Assembly (NCBI GenBank): GCA_030848705.1
Contig: CM061236.1
Span: forward strand, 137,693,970-137,757,969
Length of the DNA: 64,000 nt
Direction: 5' to 3'
From: Heracleum sosnowskyi
Taxonomy: Eukaryota > Streptophyta > Magnoliopsida > Apiales > Apiaceae
Shown here: in pieces, positions 11,890 through 24,712 of the stretch
Position numbering within the stretch: the stretch's first letter is position 1
Layout: the number at the start of each line of letters is the position of its first letter
The notes under the pieces: model-generated
Told to the model about the DNA's origin: nothing
The model's database searches: none
The model's input: only the letters and a program-made list of their open reading frames with translations
Position numbers and translations under genes: made by a program

Positions 11890-14524
11890 AATAATTGTCT
11901 CTGCGTACGTGCTTGATATATATTCTGATATAAGATTCATGCATTCGTATCCTTAAATTATTTTATTCATTTCTATTACGGAGTATATTTTTTGATGAGA
12001 TATTGTCGGATCCGTACTCAATTACTAGGAGTGTATGCTGGGATAGCTTAATTATACAGAGTCGGCATGTATTAATCTTGAAAGTTGAAGGGAAAGTGAG
12101 CATTCTAAGCAGAAACAAAAGTTTCACTCCGCGCAAAAAAAAAAAAAAAAAAAAAAGTTTCGCTCCGCATAACTTTTACAAGGCCCACAACTAACTTTAC
12201 CCACCGGCTAGGAATTGCAATTATAGCAACATCACTTGCATCAACGAGGAGACTGATGCTCCAAGTTGTTACGGTACTCATCCGAGCAGCGGTGTAACCA
12301 GGTCAGGATTTAGATATAAATCGAGATTTGAAGAAAAAAAAATTTATACTAAAATTTTCGACATAAAGAAGACTTAAGTGTAAGGTAACTTAGTTCTGCC
12401 CCTGCATGCATCCAAGCTATAAATTTGTACAATCTCGCACAGCCGCAACAGGGGAAGCAATACCGACACCCCCCACACACCAGGTGATAACTACTGACTA
12501 TAAACATTAAGAGACCAGTTTGGCATTATAACTCTCAAACGTGCTTTTGTGAGATTCGTATTGAGTACAATCGAAGGACAAACCATTCCCCAGCAGAACA
12601 ACACCTAACACCAGAAGAAAATAAAGTTACATTGAACTCGTTCGGATCAGTCTACCACCACAAATAAAATCAAGAAATCGAAATACACAATTATAGTCAT
12701 TATGTCTTCAGTCCATGAGTTTAAGAAAATATCTCTAGCATAAAGATATTCAATATATCCCTGCAAGTTTAGCCAAAAACGGATAGAGTATTATGTTATT
12801 AACTTGCATGTACTTGCGTGTGAGAGTCCAACAAAATGTGCGCAAGAAAGAGATGTTGCGATACTTTAATTTTTTTAATTCAACTAGAAAATTATAATTT
12901 TGTCTTTGGATTTGTAGATGAATAAGTGAGAGCACTGGTTATTGACTAAAGTATTCAAGGTTCGATTCTCGGAGGTGTGACTAATTTTTTCTACACTCTA
13001 AGTTGAAGGATCTTGTCGTTCAGTTAATCCGATTTACCTGTCACACATATTCGGCCTGACACGATCTTGCGTGCTAAGTTTTTTTCATTCTCTCAATTTT
13101 GTAAATACATTTTGAAGATTAATTGAAATACTGTACATTTCTGTAACAAGATAATCGAATAGCTTCAGCTTCTCGATAACCCAAAAAGTGAAAAACAGCC
13201 TTTTTAATTTTTATGTAAGAATAGAAAATTCGTACATATAAAATGGGTGTTAAACGATTTTATGCCCTTGAACGATTTTATATAACTTTTGATTATGTGC
13301 AGTTTATATGTTTCCACTGTGGGTGAATCGTATGTACCGCTGTTCGGATCGGAAATGAGTCACCAACCAACAATATCAAGAAGAAAAGATACGTAATAAT
13401 TAAGTAATATTTTCTTTTATTAGAAAGTTAAGTAATAATTCCAATGGATTAGATTAGACATTATATAAGGAGAAATGTATATATGTAACCCCAATTTTAA
13501 ATTGCGTACAGCTAAACATATGTATAAAGACAAAACTTGCTAAACACATCATATTAGTATTACATAATCACAATGTGTGGTATGTCTATAAGGTGGCATT
13601 GTGCCCTAAAAAGAGGATTTAACAACTGAGAGTGGGGACTTTAATTAACAATAATATCAGTGTTTTCTTGTTAACTTTTTACAAATTAGCTGTGGTGCAT
13701 TGCAGTTGTGCAAGAACTTAATTACCTGTCGACCTGCCGTCTTAAAATTAAAATAAGCTAGTCTTTAAGCAACAAATATTTCAAATTTATTTTAGCAAAA
13801 AAAACAAATATTTCGAATTTTATGAGATACTAGCTGATAATTCGTGCAAATTACAGATCGAGATTAAAAAATTAATCAAGATGAAACCAAAAAAAAAAAT
13901 CAAAATTTTGAATTGTGTAAATATAAGGAATCGAACTCGGGTGAAATCAAATAAATAAATCGTATTTAATCATGTAGTTGTAGAGAATCGAACCTGAATT
14001 TTGTTATAATCAAATTTGATAATTTATAATCAAATTTGATATTTTGATACTTTTACGAATCATTTACACATTATTTTGCTTATTTATAAAAACTATAAAT
14101 AAGTACATATTCGATATCAATCAACATACTATAGACACGTGCGATATTATGCAAGTGTAAGTATTTGTGGGTTAATTAATGTGCTTCAAGTTTATTTGAT
14201 GAAATGATTGAGCAGTAAGTTCTTAGTGTTGAATAATATTATAGTGTAAAAGTATAAAATTTTGTTGGGCTTCCTTTGATATTTTAAGATTTTAGAATGA
14301 TTGATTACTTAACATAATATCGGAGATTGATTTAGGAGAAGTCTCACGTTCGAGTTTTCCCACATGTGTTATTTAATTTAAATATTTGTCTATCTCTCTG
14401 GTCAATCGTGACGAAATATATAATTATAAGAGTATAAGTTGGGTCGACCGGTTACTTAACACTCTGAACGTTAACCTTATTTAATTTTTTTTTTCTTTTT
14501 CTATAGAGAGCTGAACTATATATA
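11890..14524. other. Intergenic, partly the upstream half of duplicated block 1
   Basis: There is no gene. It holds a poly-A retroposition scar (12117-12168). Scattered TTCGATTC-like pieces (~12960, ~13930, ~13990) and AT-rich sequence make up the rest. 13230-13650 is alignable with 36310-36680. Confidence 0.6.
12117..12168 (+). repeat. Poly-A tract flanked by an imperfect 12-16 bp direct repeat
   Basis: AAAAGTTTCACTCCGC at 12117-12132 is repeated as AAAAGTTTCGCTCCGC ending at 12168, with about 22 A residues between. This is the structure left by a LINE-driven retroposition so 5'-truncated that only its tail was inserted. Confidence 0.6.
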
Positions 14525-15011
14525 CTAGAAAATAACCCGCGAAGCACGGGTTGGGTGATTTTTTTTGGAAATTTATTTTATTTATAGTATTTTTTAATTA
14601 ATATTATCAATTATGTTATTTTCAATTTTGACTTAAAATTGTTTACAATTACATTATTTTTTCATGAAATTAGTTACTGAATTTTACAAATATTTTGCTC
14701 ATGAAAATATTATTATTATTCAGTTAATTATAAAAACTTTATATGTTATCCCTTTACAACATAACGGAATCTCAATGAACTGTAGACCGGAGGAGAATTG
14801 GTCATTCAATCTTGTGAATTAACTGAAATGTTATTGGTAGATTATTTATATTTCAGTATCGAAAGCAAAATCATTTTATTTTAAAATCTAAAACACCAAC
14901 TTGTGTATATATCCCAAAGATTCTCATCCAAATGAATTTTTTTATTTTCAGGAACAACTTTCTATTATATAAAAAACGTAAAAGATTAATAGTTGTAATT
15001 TTTAAATAATT

Positions 15012-15042
<31 letters not shown>

Positions 15043-17472
15043 CATATACATATATAATAAGATCTTGTTTGATGTCATCTTTTTATTCCAGCAGATCTTT
15101 TAACTTCCAATTTTGAAAGTGTAGCTATAAGGGATAATTATAATAGCAATAACAAATTAGACAAATGTAGTATATACTATGTATGTATATATATAATTAC
15201 AATTTTGTTTATTCAACCTGGGATAAGATCTAGAAGATTTTCATCCAGTTGATTTTCTTTATTTCTAGAAATAGCTTTTTTTATTATATAGAAAATGTAA
15301 TTAAAATCAAATTAATTTTAAAACTGAAATACCAACATGTATATAGATCTAAAAGATTCCCATTCAATTGAATTTTTTTATTTTCATAAACAACTTTCTG
15401 TTATATAGAAACATAAAAGGTCATTAGTTGAATTGAAAAATTATATAAAATTAAACAAAAAAAACTTCGTTATCAATACATATGTTATATATTTTTTGCG
15501 ATGTTTCTCAGTATGTTTATTCTACTGCTCAATAGTTTAAGTATCTCTTGTTTGACGATATCTTTCTCTTTCGACAGATCTTTACAATTCCAATTTTAAA
15601 GACGTAACTGTAAGGGATAATTATAAGGGGACTAAGAAATCGGTCAAATACAGTGTAAACTATGTATATATAATTAAAATTTTGTATATACAATATGGGC
15701 TAAAATTTAGAAGATTGTCATACAGTTGAGTTTCTTTATTTCTAGAAACAACTTTTTATTTATACATAAAACACAAGAGATCATTATCTGAATCAAATAA
15801 TTCTAAAAATTAAGGAAAAAGAAACTTTTGATAGTAATACCTGAGACATAATTTTTTTTTGTGAATTTAATCATTACGTTCATCTTACTGCTCAATAGTT
15901 TCAGAATCTCTTGTTTAACGATATCTTTTTTTTTTGTATAGATACCTTTTATCTTCCAATTATAAAGGCATAGCTAGAAGGAAAAAATATAGGGGACTAA
16001 GAAATTAGCTCAATATCGTACAAAATATGGATGATTTAAATATTGTAAGCTTATTCATGAATTAACTAACCGTACAAGAGATAAATAGTTAAATTCATTT
16101 GGGACTATTTAAATATAATAAGGCTAGTCATGAATAAAGAATAAATATAAGAAGATAAATATAATTGAATTCAATTTATGCCCTTGTGATTGGTGATGTA
16201 AATATTCGAACATTTTCTATGAAATTGATTCGCATGCAAATGGGAACAACTTGGAATGCTGATAAATGAATTTACCTCTACACAACTTCTGAAAAGTAAA
16301 TTTACCTATCCACAACTTGTATTCGATTAGTAACTTTTTTTGTACTTGGGTGATGGACAATGATCATTTCATCGATAATAACGACGCACAATCATATTCG
16401 TTGGTATTTCATATTTTAAGTTCAATTCACCAAGACACTAAGTTTATATAAAAGAATTAGAACTACAATAAGAATAAAAATTTCAGATGGCCTAAACTAC
16501 AAATTAGACGTACTAAAATTTCCTTATGTTGAGATCTTATTGTAACTCCTCCGGCATGTGATATCTATTACATGATATAATATAATAATATAGTATATTT
16601 TGGTACAACAGTAATGTAATTTAATAACAATGTAATATATTCGTACAATAACAATATAATTTATTGTAGATTTAGATTAGATTATTATTAAAAACAACAT
16701 AGAATTTTACGTGAAATAAGTGTTTAGGGTACAATAAAAATATAATCTATTTTAGATTAAATAATTTTTTTTAATTTCAAAACAACATAGAATTAGTTTT
16801 TTCTTAAAAAATTAGAATTTTACATGAAATGGGAGTTTAGAGTACAATAATAATATAATATATTTAGATTAGATAGTTATAATTTTTTTTAATTTAAAAA
16901 CAACATAAAATTTTACAATAATATATAATATATGAGTCGAAAATTGAAGTAGCAAGCGTGTAGTAAATTTAAACTTTAAAAAAAACTTGATACAAATGTT
17001 TAAATTTTATGGCTTAACTATCCATTGTACGTGATCACAGATAATATTGACATATGTATATCAATGTTATGACAATGGCAAAGAAGTGACAAAGAAAAAA
17101 GGTAACATTTTATCATGCAGACTTTTAATTGCTTGTATGTGCAAAATGAAAAGTCAAAAATAAAATATTATTTTTTGTAAGACGAAAAAGTCGAAATAAT
17201 AATAGAATTGTTAGAAGATTGGTGAAAGTAGAGGATTGGATAAAACAAAAATAATTTAAAAATAATATAAAGTTCTACTACGTGAAATAGGAGTTTTGGA
17301 TATAATAATTTTATTACATGAAATAGGAGTTTAGGATATAATATAATCTATTTCAAATTAGATAATTATATTATTTTTTTTAAAGATAAATTAGGGGTAA
17401 AACCAAAAAAAAAAAGTGCGAACCAAATTTGGTATCATATTAAAAGGGGGTTTCGCTTATTAATAAAGGTTA
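14525..17472 (-). mobile_element. Non-autonomous Helitron A, 3' end at left
   Basis: Read on the minus strand it ends with a hairpin (AACCCG...CGGGTT) and CTAG at 14525-14528 followed by T, the Helitron 3' signature. It aligns in reverse complement along almost its whole length with 37031-39934. It has no coding capacity and is very AT-rich, with a (TA)n run at ~15009-15054. The right (5') end is near AACCTTTATTAATAA, about 17450-17472; I could not find a canonical TC start. Confidence 0.7.
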
Positions 17473-18695
17473 TCTATACTATATTATTAAAGACGAAACA
17501 TTAAAAGTTTTGGTCGGTCGGTCGGTCGGTCGGTCGGTATTTGGGCCGATTCACGGGCCTATCTATAATCAATTTATTAATAACCAATTACCTTTTTTCA
17601 CTACATTACCTATTTTATATTTTTTTTTTAAACCAAACAACTCATCTTCTAAAAATAAAACGGGCAACATATATATAATATGGTAATATTATTATATATT
17701 TATAACTGATTACCTTTTTCAGCTAAAACACATTATTTTTATATTTTTTACCTAAAACAACTCATCTTATAAATAGGTCACATATATGGAAACCAAGTTA
17801 TTGATAACAAATTAACTTTTTCAGCTAAAACATATTACCTATTTCATATATCTATTTAACTAAAACAAATCATTTTCTAAAAATAAGACGGGCAATATAT
17901 ATATAAAATGGTAATATTATTATATATTTATAACCGACAGCTAAAACACATTATGTGTTTTATATTTTCTAACTAAAACAACTTATCTTCTAAATATAAT
18001 ACATGCAAAATAAATATACAATGTTAATATTGTTTTATATAAATATTAATAAATAACAAGTTATTCTTTTCAGCTAAAACAAATTACCTCTTTTATATTT
18101 TCTAACTTAAACAACTAATTTTCTAAAATTAATGCAGACGTATATATAAAAAAATTAATATAATTTTATATAATTTTTAATAAGTAACTAATTGTCTTTT
18201 TAAAGATATTACCTGTTTATATTTTTTAACTGAAACAACTCATGTTCAAATTAAAAATAACACGGACAAAAGATAGATATATTGGTAATATTATTATATT
18301 AAACTTATGAAATTCATGTTTATTATAATTTTTTCAACATTCAATTTAAACGAGATAATTAATGAAAATAAAAGTAACAGTATATTCAAATAAACTCGGT
18401 ATATTGAAAAATCACATATTTTGATATTTGCACTTGAGTCCCTTTTTAGATTTTTAAGAGTAAAAAAATACGAATCATTAGATATGTTATTTTAAAATAT
18501 TTTATATTTTAATATCTAAAATACTACTATTGATTACGTCAATAATATATTAAATTTAAATATTATATTGTTAGATTTATAAATCCAATATATATATATA
18601 TTAAAATTTTATCAAATTATATATAATAACTAAAATCTAAATAAAAAATAAGAAAATATTAAAGAAGACCGTGCATCGCACGGGATATAAGCTAG
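17473..18695 (+). mobile_element. Non-autonomous Helitron B (1223 bp)
   Basis: It starts TCTATACTATATTATTAAAG after an A and ends with the perfect hairpin CCGTGC-ATC-GCACGG, then ATATAAGCTAG followed by T. A host A/T junction, TC start and CTAG end meet the Helitron rules. A (CGGT)n run lies at ~17511-17538. No ORF is present. Confidence 0.85.
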
Positions 18696-18711
18696 TATAT
18701 ATATATATATA

Positions 18712-19582
18712 CTAGTTTAAAACCCGTGCGATGCACGGATTATTATTAATAATAATTTTTATTATTATTTATGTTTTAATATTCTATTAATCTGCATTTG
18801 CTAAAAAAAATAAGTAGGCGTGTTAAACTTTTTTAAATAATTAAAAGTATTAAAATAGATTTTAAAATAAATTAATAACTGTTTGCCCGTGATATTTTTG
18901 GGAAAAGAGGGGTCTTGGTAAGGAAAAATAGAAAAATTAACATGTTTTAGCTGAAAAGGTAAGTGTCCGTAATTAAAAGTATTTAAATAGGCTTCACAAT
19001 AAATAAGTAAGGATTTGTCCAGAATATTTTTGGAAAATGAGGGGTTTAGTAAAGAAAAATCAGAAAGAGTAACATGTTTTAGTTGAAAAAGGTAATTGCC
19101 CATGATTTTTTTAGAAAAAGAGAAGATTTTGTTACAAAATATAATGTATTTTAGCTAAAAAGGTAGTTGGTTATAAAAATGTTATTATTTAATAATAATT
19201 TTTTTAGAAAATGAAAAAATAGAAAAAGTAACATAATTAAAAGTATTAAAATAGATTTTAAAATAAATAAGTAAGGATTTGCCCGTGATATTTTTGGAAA
19301 ATGAGGGATTTTAGTAAGAAAAAATGGAAAGAGCGGCATGTTTTTGTTAAAAAATATAATCACTCGTGTTTTTTTTAGAAAAAGAGAGGATTTTGTATGA
19401 AAAAAAATAAAAAAAGGTAATGTATTTTAGCTGAAAAGGTAATTGGTTATAAATAATGTTATTATTTAGTGATAGTTTTTAAAAAAAAAAAATAAGTAAG
19501 GGTAATTAAGTAAAATCACTAAGTACCGACCGTCCGTCTATCCGACTACCAAACTTTAAATGTTTCGTTTTTAATAATATAG
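18712..19582 (-). mobile_element. Non-autonomous Helitron C, reverse orientation
   Basis: The left end is CTAG then TTTAAAACC and the hairpin CCGTGC-GAT-GCACGG. The right end is the reverse complement of the 5' start seen in B (CTATATTATTAAAAACGAAACATT). It is cut a few bases short of the canonical start by the next element. It stands tail-to-tail with B across a short (TA)n. Confidence 0.75.
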
Positions 19583-20226
19583 CTTAAAACTCGTACGATG
19601 CATGGGTTGTGTTTTAATAATTGTTAATTTTATTATTTATATTTTATATTTTATTAATTGAATTTATTAAAAAATATAAGTAGGCGTGTTAGACATTTTA
19701 AAATAATTAAAAGTATTAAAATGAATTTTAAAATAAATAAGTAACGGTTTGTCCGTGATATTTTGGGAAAAGAGGGGTTTTAGTAATAAAAATAGAAAGT
19801 AACGTGTTTTCGTTGAATTTTAAAATATAAAAGTAACAATGTGTCTGTCATATTTTTGAAAAAAAATGGGGTTAAGTAAGAAAAATAGAAAATGTGACAT
19901 GTTTTAGTTGAAAAATATAATTGTCAAAAAAAAGTATTAAAATAGATTTTAAAGTAAATATGTAAGGGTTTTCTCGTGATATATTTGAAAAATGAAGGAT
20001 TTTAGCAAATGAAATAGAAAAAGTAACATGTTTTAGATGTTTTAGCTGAAAAGGAAATTGCCCCTGATTTTTTAAGAAACAAATGGTAATATAATTTAAT
20101 TGAAAGAGTAACTGATTATAATAATTAAATAAACAATTAAATAAGACAAATATCGTGTCAAAAAATAGGTACAAAAAAACAGATACCAAAATTTTTAATG
20201 TTTCGTCTTTGATAATATAGTTTAGA
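19583..20226 (-). mobile_element. Non-autonomous Helitron D, reverse orientation
   Basis: On the minus strand the element starts TCTAAACTATATTATC (right end, host A before it) and ends near TTTTAAG at 19583. The terminal CTAG is degenerate. Its sequence is related to C. Confidence 0.65.
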
Positions 20227-20776
20227 TAGAGAGATATATTCATAATATTAGTATTTTATGCTACTAAATGGAATAGCCCGTGATATTTTTGAGGTTTTAG
20301 TTCAGAGAAATATTAGTTAGAAAATAAAAAAAATATACGTTTTGGAAAAAAAAAACTAATCGGTTAGTCATTAATAATTATAATATTTTTATTTTATTTT
20401 ATTAAATAGAACTATTCGTGATATTTTTGGAAAATTAAAAGTTTTATTTAGGAAAAATAGAAAAGTAGAAATTTTAGTTAGAAAATATAAAAAAGAATAT
20501 ACACTTTGGCTAAAAATGGTAATGAGTTATCTATTAGCAATTATAACCTTATTATGTTATTTTATTAAATGAAACTGTCTGTGATATTTTTGGAAAATGA
20601 GATGTTTTAGTTAGGAAAAATATAAAAGATATTCTATATACTAATTTTAATATTTTATCTAATGGTTCTCAATGATTTGATCAAAAATATCTAACGACTA
20701 TGAATGGAGTGACCAGACTACAAAATATTTCATGACCAGACTACAAAACTTTCAATGTTTCGTCTTTAATATAATA

Positions 20777-20777
<1 letters not shown>
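20227..20777 (-). mobile_element. Helitron E fragment, reverse orientation
   Basis: The right end is the reverse complement of a Helitron 5' start (ATACTATTATATTAAAGACGAAACATT). The interior shows the TGATATTTTTGGAAAATGA words shared with C, D and F. No 3' hairpin or CTAG is found on the left, so it is truncated. Confidence 0.55.

Positions 20778-20815
<38 letters not shown>
20778..20815. repeat. (TA)n microsatellite
   Basis: About 19 TA units between the 5' ends of two head-to-head Helitrons. Confidence 0.9.
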
Positions 20816-20818
<3 letters not shown>

Positions 20819-21774
20819 ATACTATTATATAATAGACGAAACATTAAAATTTTGGTTGATCGGTATGGTACGTTGTGATTTTACTTAATTGCCCATAATT
20901 AATTGTATTTCATGTTTTTACTTAATTAACCTTACTTATTTATAGAAATATATTATTAAATAATAATATTATATATTTATAACCAATTACCTTTTTTCAC
21001 CTAAAATACGTTATTTTTTCTAACAAATTCCCCTACTTTTTCAAATATATCACGTGTAATTACCTTTTTTAACTAAAACATGTTAGTTTTTCTATTTTTC
21101 CTTACTAAAACCCCTCATTTTCCAAAAATATCACGGACAAACATTTAGTTATTTATTATTAAACCTATTTTAATACTATAATTATTTTTTAAAAGTTTAC
21201 CTATTTTAACATGTCTACTTATTTTTCTTAACAAATGCAATTACTAAAAATATTAAAATATAAATAATCAAATACCTATTTATAACCAATTACATTTTCA
21301 GCTAAAACACATTATATATTTTTTCTAACAAAGTCCCTCCATTTCTAAATATATCACGGAAAATTGCCTTTTACGGTTTAGTTTTTCTATTATTCTCACT
21401 AAAATCTATTTTTTTCCCAAAAATATCACATGAAACCCTTTACTTATTTATTTTAAAACGTATTTAAATAATTTTAATTATTAAATTTTAAAACCTCATT
21501 TTCCAAAAATATCACGGGCATTTACCTTTTTGAATTATATATATGTTACATTTTTTATTTTTTTCTTACTAAAACCCCTAATTTCAAAAAATATAACGGG
21601 CAAACCCATATTTATTTATTTTAAAATTTGTTTTAATGTTTTTAATTAATTAAAAGTGTTTAGCTATTTTTACATGTCTGCTTATTTTTTGCACAATTAC
21701 AATTAATAAAATATTAAAAAAATAATAATAAAATAACAATTAACAATCCGTGCATCACACGGGTTTTAAGCTAG
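20816..21774 (+). mobile_element. Non-autonomous Helitron F (959 bp)
   Basis: It starts TCAATACTATTATATAATAG and ends with hairpin CCGTGC-ATC-ACACGG (one mismatch), TTTTAAGCTAG, then T. It shares interior words with B-E, such as AAAATATCACGGGCAA. Confidence 0.8.
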
Positions 21775-22092
21775 TATATATATATATTCATAAACACTTT
21801 ATTTTTCATAAAAATTGATTTTTTAAAATTAGAATCATAAAATTGAACAACAATTAAGCCTAACATATCGAATTTAACGTAGAATCTCATATATATTTAA
21901 AAATTAAACATTACATTTAATTCAGTATATAATCCAGTACAGAATCTTGTATATATATTTATTACAATGAAATTACATGTAATCATGTTTTATTTGATTC
22001 TAATTTTTTGTTAGATTCTATTTTTATTCGTAATAAACCTTTTTTGGTGAGAAAATTAGAATCAACATGCAATTTGTTTTTTATATATATAT
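21775..22092. other. AT-rich spacer
   Basis: No ORF or recognisable element. It shows repeated TAGAATC/AGAATC words and a short (TA)n at the left end. Confidence 0.5.
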
Positions 22093-22423
22093 CAAGGAAC
22101 TTTTTTTAAAATTTAGTTTTAAATTAAAATAAAAATATAAATAGTTGTATATCATCCTAATAATCCCAAAAAGTTAATTACTTACAAACAAAGATTCATT
22201 TTTAAATTTAAAAAAATATATGAAAAAATTATGAATCTCTTTTTGAATCTCTTATATATATATAAGAGATTCATAAGCAGATTCATAATTTTTTCATATA
22301 TTTTTTTAAATTTAAAAATGAATCTTTGTTTGTAAGTAATTAACTTTTTGGGACTATTAGGATGATATATAACTAATTCTATTTTTCTTTCTATGCTAAA
22401 ATGATTTTTTTAAAAGTTCCTTG
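22093..22423. repeat. Foldback element, near-perfect 331-bp palindrome
   Basis: The ends are CAAGGAAC and GTTCCTTG. The two arms, each about 150 nt, are near-identical reverse complements. The centre (22244-22273) is a perfect 30-nt palindrome. A transcript would fold into one long hairpin. A (TA)n run follows at ~22464-22491. Confidence 0.85.
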
Positions 22424-22458
22424 GTTCCCTTTTTAAGAGGGTTCTCTCTTGAACCTTA

Positions 22459-22492
<34 letters not shown>

Positions 22493-22765
22493 CTGTTCAT
22501 CACGTGCTATAGAATTTTTTGTGGAAGTCATGATCACGTGCTCTACTTTTTACAAAATCAGATGTTTAATTAAGTCAATTTTGGTGATTAACTATAGAGA
22601 TTACGGCCACGGTCTTACTGGTTATTGTTACTGGTTTTGTTAATTGTTTCTGTTTTTCTGGACTCTGGAGCACAGAATTTAAGCTCCTTCGAACCATTTG
22701 TGCAAAAATGGTACATGCATGTTTAATTTTTTAAAAATGGTATAGGACAACACTTGACGATCCCT

Positions 22766-23260
22766 GAAAAAATTCGTCACATGGGGTGGTGGCGATCCCC
22801 TCTTTATATTTTTTTTTTGATTTTTTGTTTGTTTCTGCCGTTGCTTCTTCTGTAATTAGTAAAAATAGATTGGTAATTTCTAGAAAATAATTAGAATAGT
22901 TTATTAATATTTATTTTGAAATGTCAAAGTATTTTTTTTTATTTTTTTATTCTTTACTATTTGACAAGAATAAATTCTTAGTTGTTAATAATTATAATTT
23001 ATTGTTTGGGTGAAAATATAAAAAATTATTTTTATTAATTAAATATAAAAAATATAATTTCAATTGTTTTTAATGTGAGACAAAATATTTATAAATAAAA
23101 ATTTTAATTAAACATATACATGTCAAAATAGGGAAAAAAAATCATGATATCAATACGTGGTACGAAAATTTAATTTTTTTATTAATGTGAAAGTAGCTAA
23201 TTGTAATGGTTTCTTTTGAATTTGAAAAAAAATATATAAGTTACTTATAAAAATAAAAAT
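22766..23260 (+). repeat. Left arm of the long inverted repeat
   Basis: Extremely AT-rich; it pairs with 26560-27070. Similarity starts around AAAATTCGTCA and fades after TATATAAGTTACTTA. Confidence 0.75.
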
Positions 23261-23412
23261 TAACATTATAAATTATTAAATTGCTTTAACGTGATCTATA
23301 ATCAACGTAGAATATATTATTTAAAATCATAAAATTCACGATCAACTTTATATGATTTAGTGCTTAAAAAACTTTATTTAAAAATTATAACTTATTTGTA
23401 AATTGTATGAAA

Positions 23413-24552
23413 CTATACATCTTTCATGTCTCTCGCTTGACGAGGCTTCCTGCATTCAGTGGCGAAATGCCCTAACTCATTGCAATTGTAGCATTTTGAT
23501 TTGCTTCTATCAATCATGCCAGTCTTGTAGCCTCCCTTAAAGTCTGTACTAGGTGCATAATTACTCTTCTGGAATCTGTTGGTTGAGCCCTTGAACTTGT
23601 ACTTAGGGTTTCTCTTGAAACGAATATGACTAAACTTTGCAGCTAAGTACGCCATGGTTTTGTCTTTTGCTCAAGCTCTTCTAGGGTGTAGTAATCACTT
23701 TCATCAACACCCAGATTCACAGAATCCATTTCAGCTTCTATTATCACCTTCTTTCCAGCTCTAGGGGTTTGAACCTGAATCTCAGAAGTTATTGGTTCAT
23801 CCACTACAAGTGCTGCTGATCTCACAAGTGCATTGTGCTTGCTGTCCACTGTCCCTGATCCGTAGATTATCACTCTCTGTTCATGTTCCATCTCATAGGT
23901 CTTCAACTTGCCATAGATCATCTCTAATGACATCTTTTTGAAGTCAATTCTTTCCCTTATGGATGATGACTTGTGTTCTACATGATGGGACAGCGTCATC
24001 ATGAACTTCCTGTTGGTTTCTCTCAGAGGATAGGTCTTCCCTTTCATTGCCAATTCATTTAGGAGCTTGGTATATTTCTCAAAGACCTGAGTTATACTTT
24101 CTCCTGGAAGAGACCTAAAAGCTTCGTACTGAGAAGTCAGGATGTCCAATCTGTTTTCCTGCACGTCTTCAGTTCCTTCCATTATCAAGTTAATGGTATC
24201 CCACATGTGTTTCCCGCTTGTACAGTTCATCAACTGATAGCTCATTTCTTTGTCTGCGGAGTTTGCCAATATCAACATCAAACATGTATCCAATCGAATC
24301 AGTTCTTTGTCAGAATCTGTATACTTAGTAATATCCTTAAGTTGGGTGGGTGCCTTGAGGAATCCTGCTACCATCAGGAGCTGTAGATTCACTAACTGGT
24401 TTCATTGGTACAAACGGTCTGTTTTCTAATATGCCAATATACAACGGATTAGATGCCTTGATAAATAACAGCATCTTCATCTTCCACAAACCGAAATCAT
24501 CTCTAGTAAACGGGGGAACTTTAAAACCAGCGGTTGTCTTTGGAGCACTCAT
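23413..24552 (-). pseudogene. copia gag remnant (E5)
   Basis: The minus-strand start ATG at 24552-24550 (MSAPKTTAGFKVPPFTRDD) follows a primer-binding site by ~150 nt. It encodes a DUF4219/UBN2-type gag with a CCHC knuckle (CYNCNELGHFATEC, around 23500-23450), similar to E2 gag (LLFIKASNPLY against LLFIKAANPLY). A frameshift near 24360 and another near 23650 break it. Coding ends at a TAG just after the knuckle, and no protease, integrase or RT follows. It is a dead gag from a third Sirevirus-like family. Confidence 0.85.
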
Positions 24553-24699
24553 GGTTTCTGAAAATTTCAAATTGTTTAAAATTCAAGAAATTCCAATTAA
24601 ATGAAAAAATTTTGAAAGTTAAAAAATTTGCTTCGAATTTTCACGCTACTTTTGATTTTGGTCTCATTCACCGGATCTGATTTGTACGTCAATCAAGTA

Positions 24700-24711
24700 G
24701 CTCTAATACCA
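24700..24711 (-). promoter_or_regulatory. Primer-binding site of E5
   Basis: The minus strand reads TGGTATTAGAGC, one base from the initiator-Met-tRNA complement TGGTATCAGAGC used by copia elements. It separates the LTR from gag. Confidence 0.75.
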
Positions 24712-24712
24712 A

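Larger units (their letters stand above)
9845..13650. repeat. Duplicated block, copy 1 (contains the first bHLH gene)
   Basis: Non-coding sequence on both sides of the bHLH gene matches the flanks of the second bHLH gene. Downstream, GCATGTAAATCAACT at ~9861 matches ~30394. Upstream, the TAGCCCACATTTCTTAACAA segment at ~11760 matches ~32210, and the AAGGTGGCATTGTGCCCT segment at ~13591 matches ~36600. The ancestral unit was about 3.8 kb. Copy 2 is longer mainly because two Helitrons entered it. Confidence 0.8.

Noticed and set aside
20778..20815. (TA)n runs as replication origins or promoters
   Set aside because: They sit at Helitron and MITE borders and look like plain microsatellites; nothing else supports a function.
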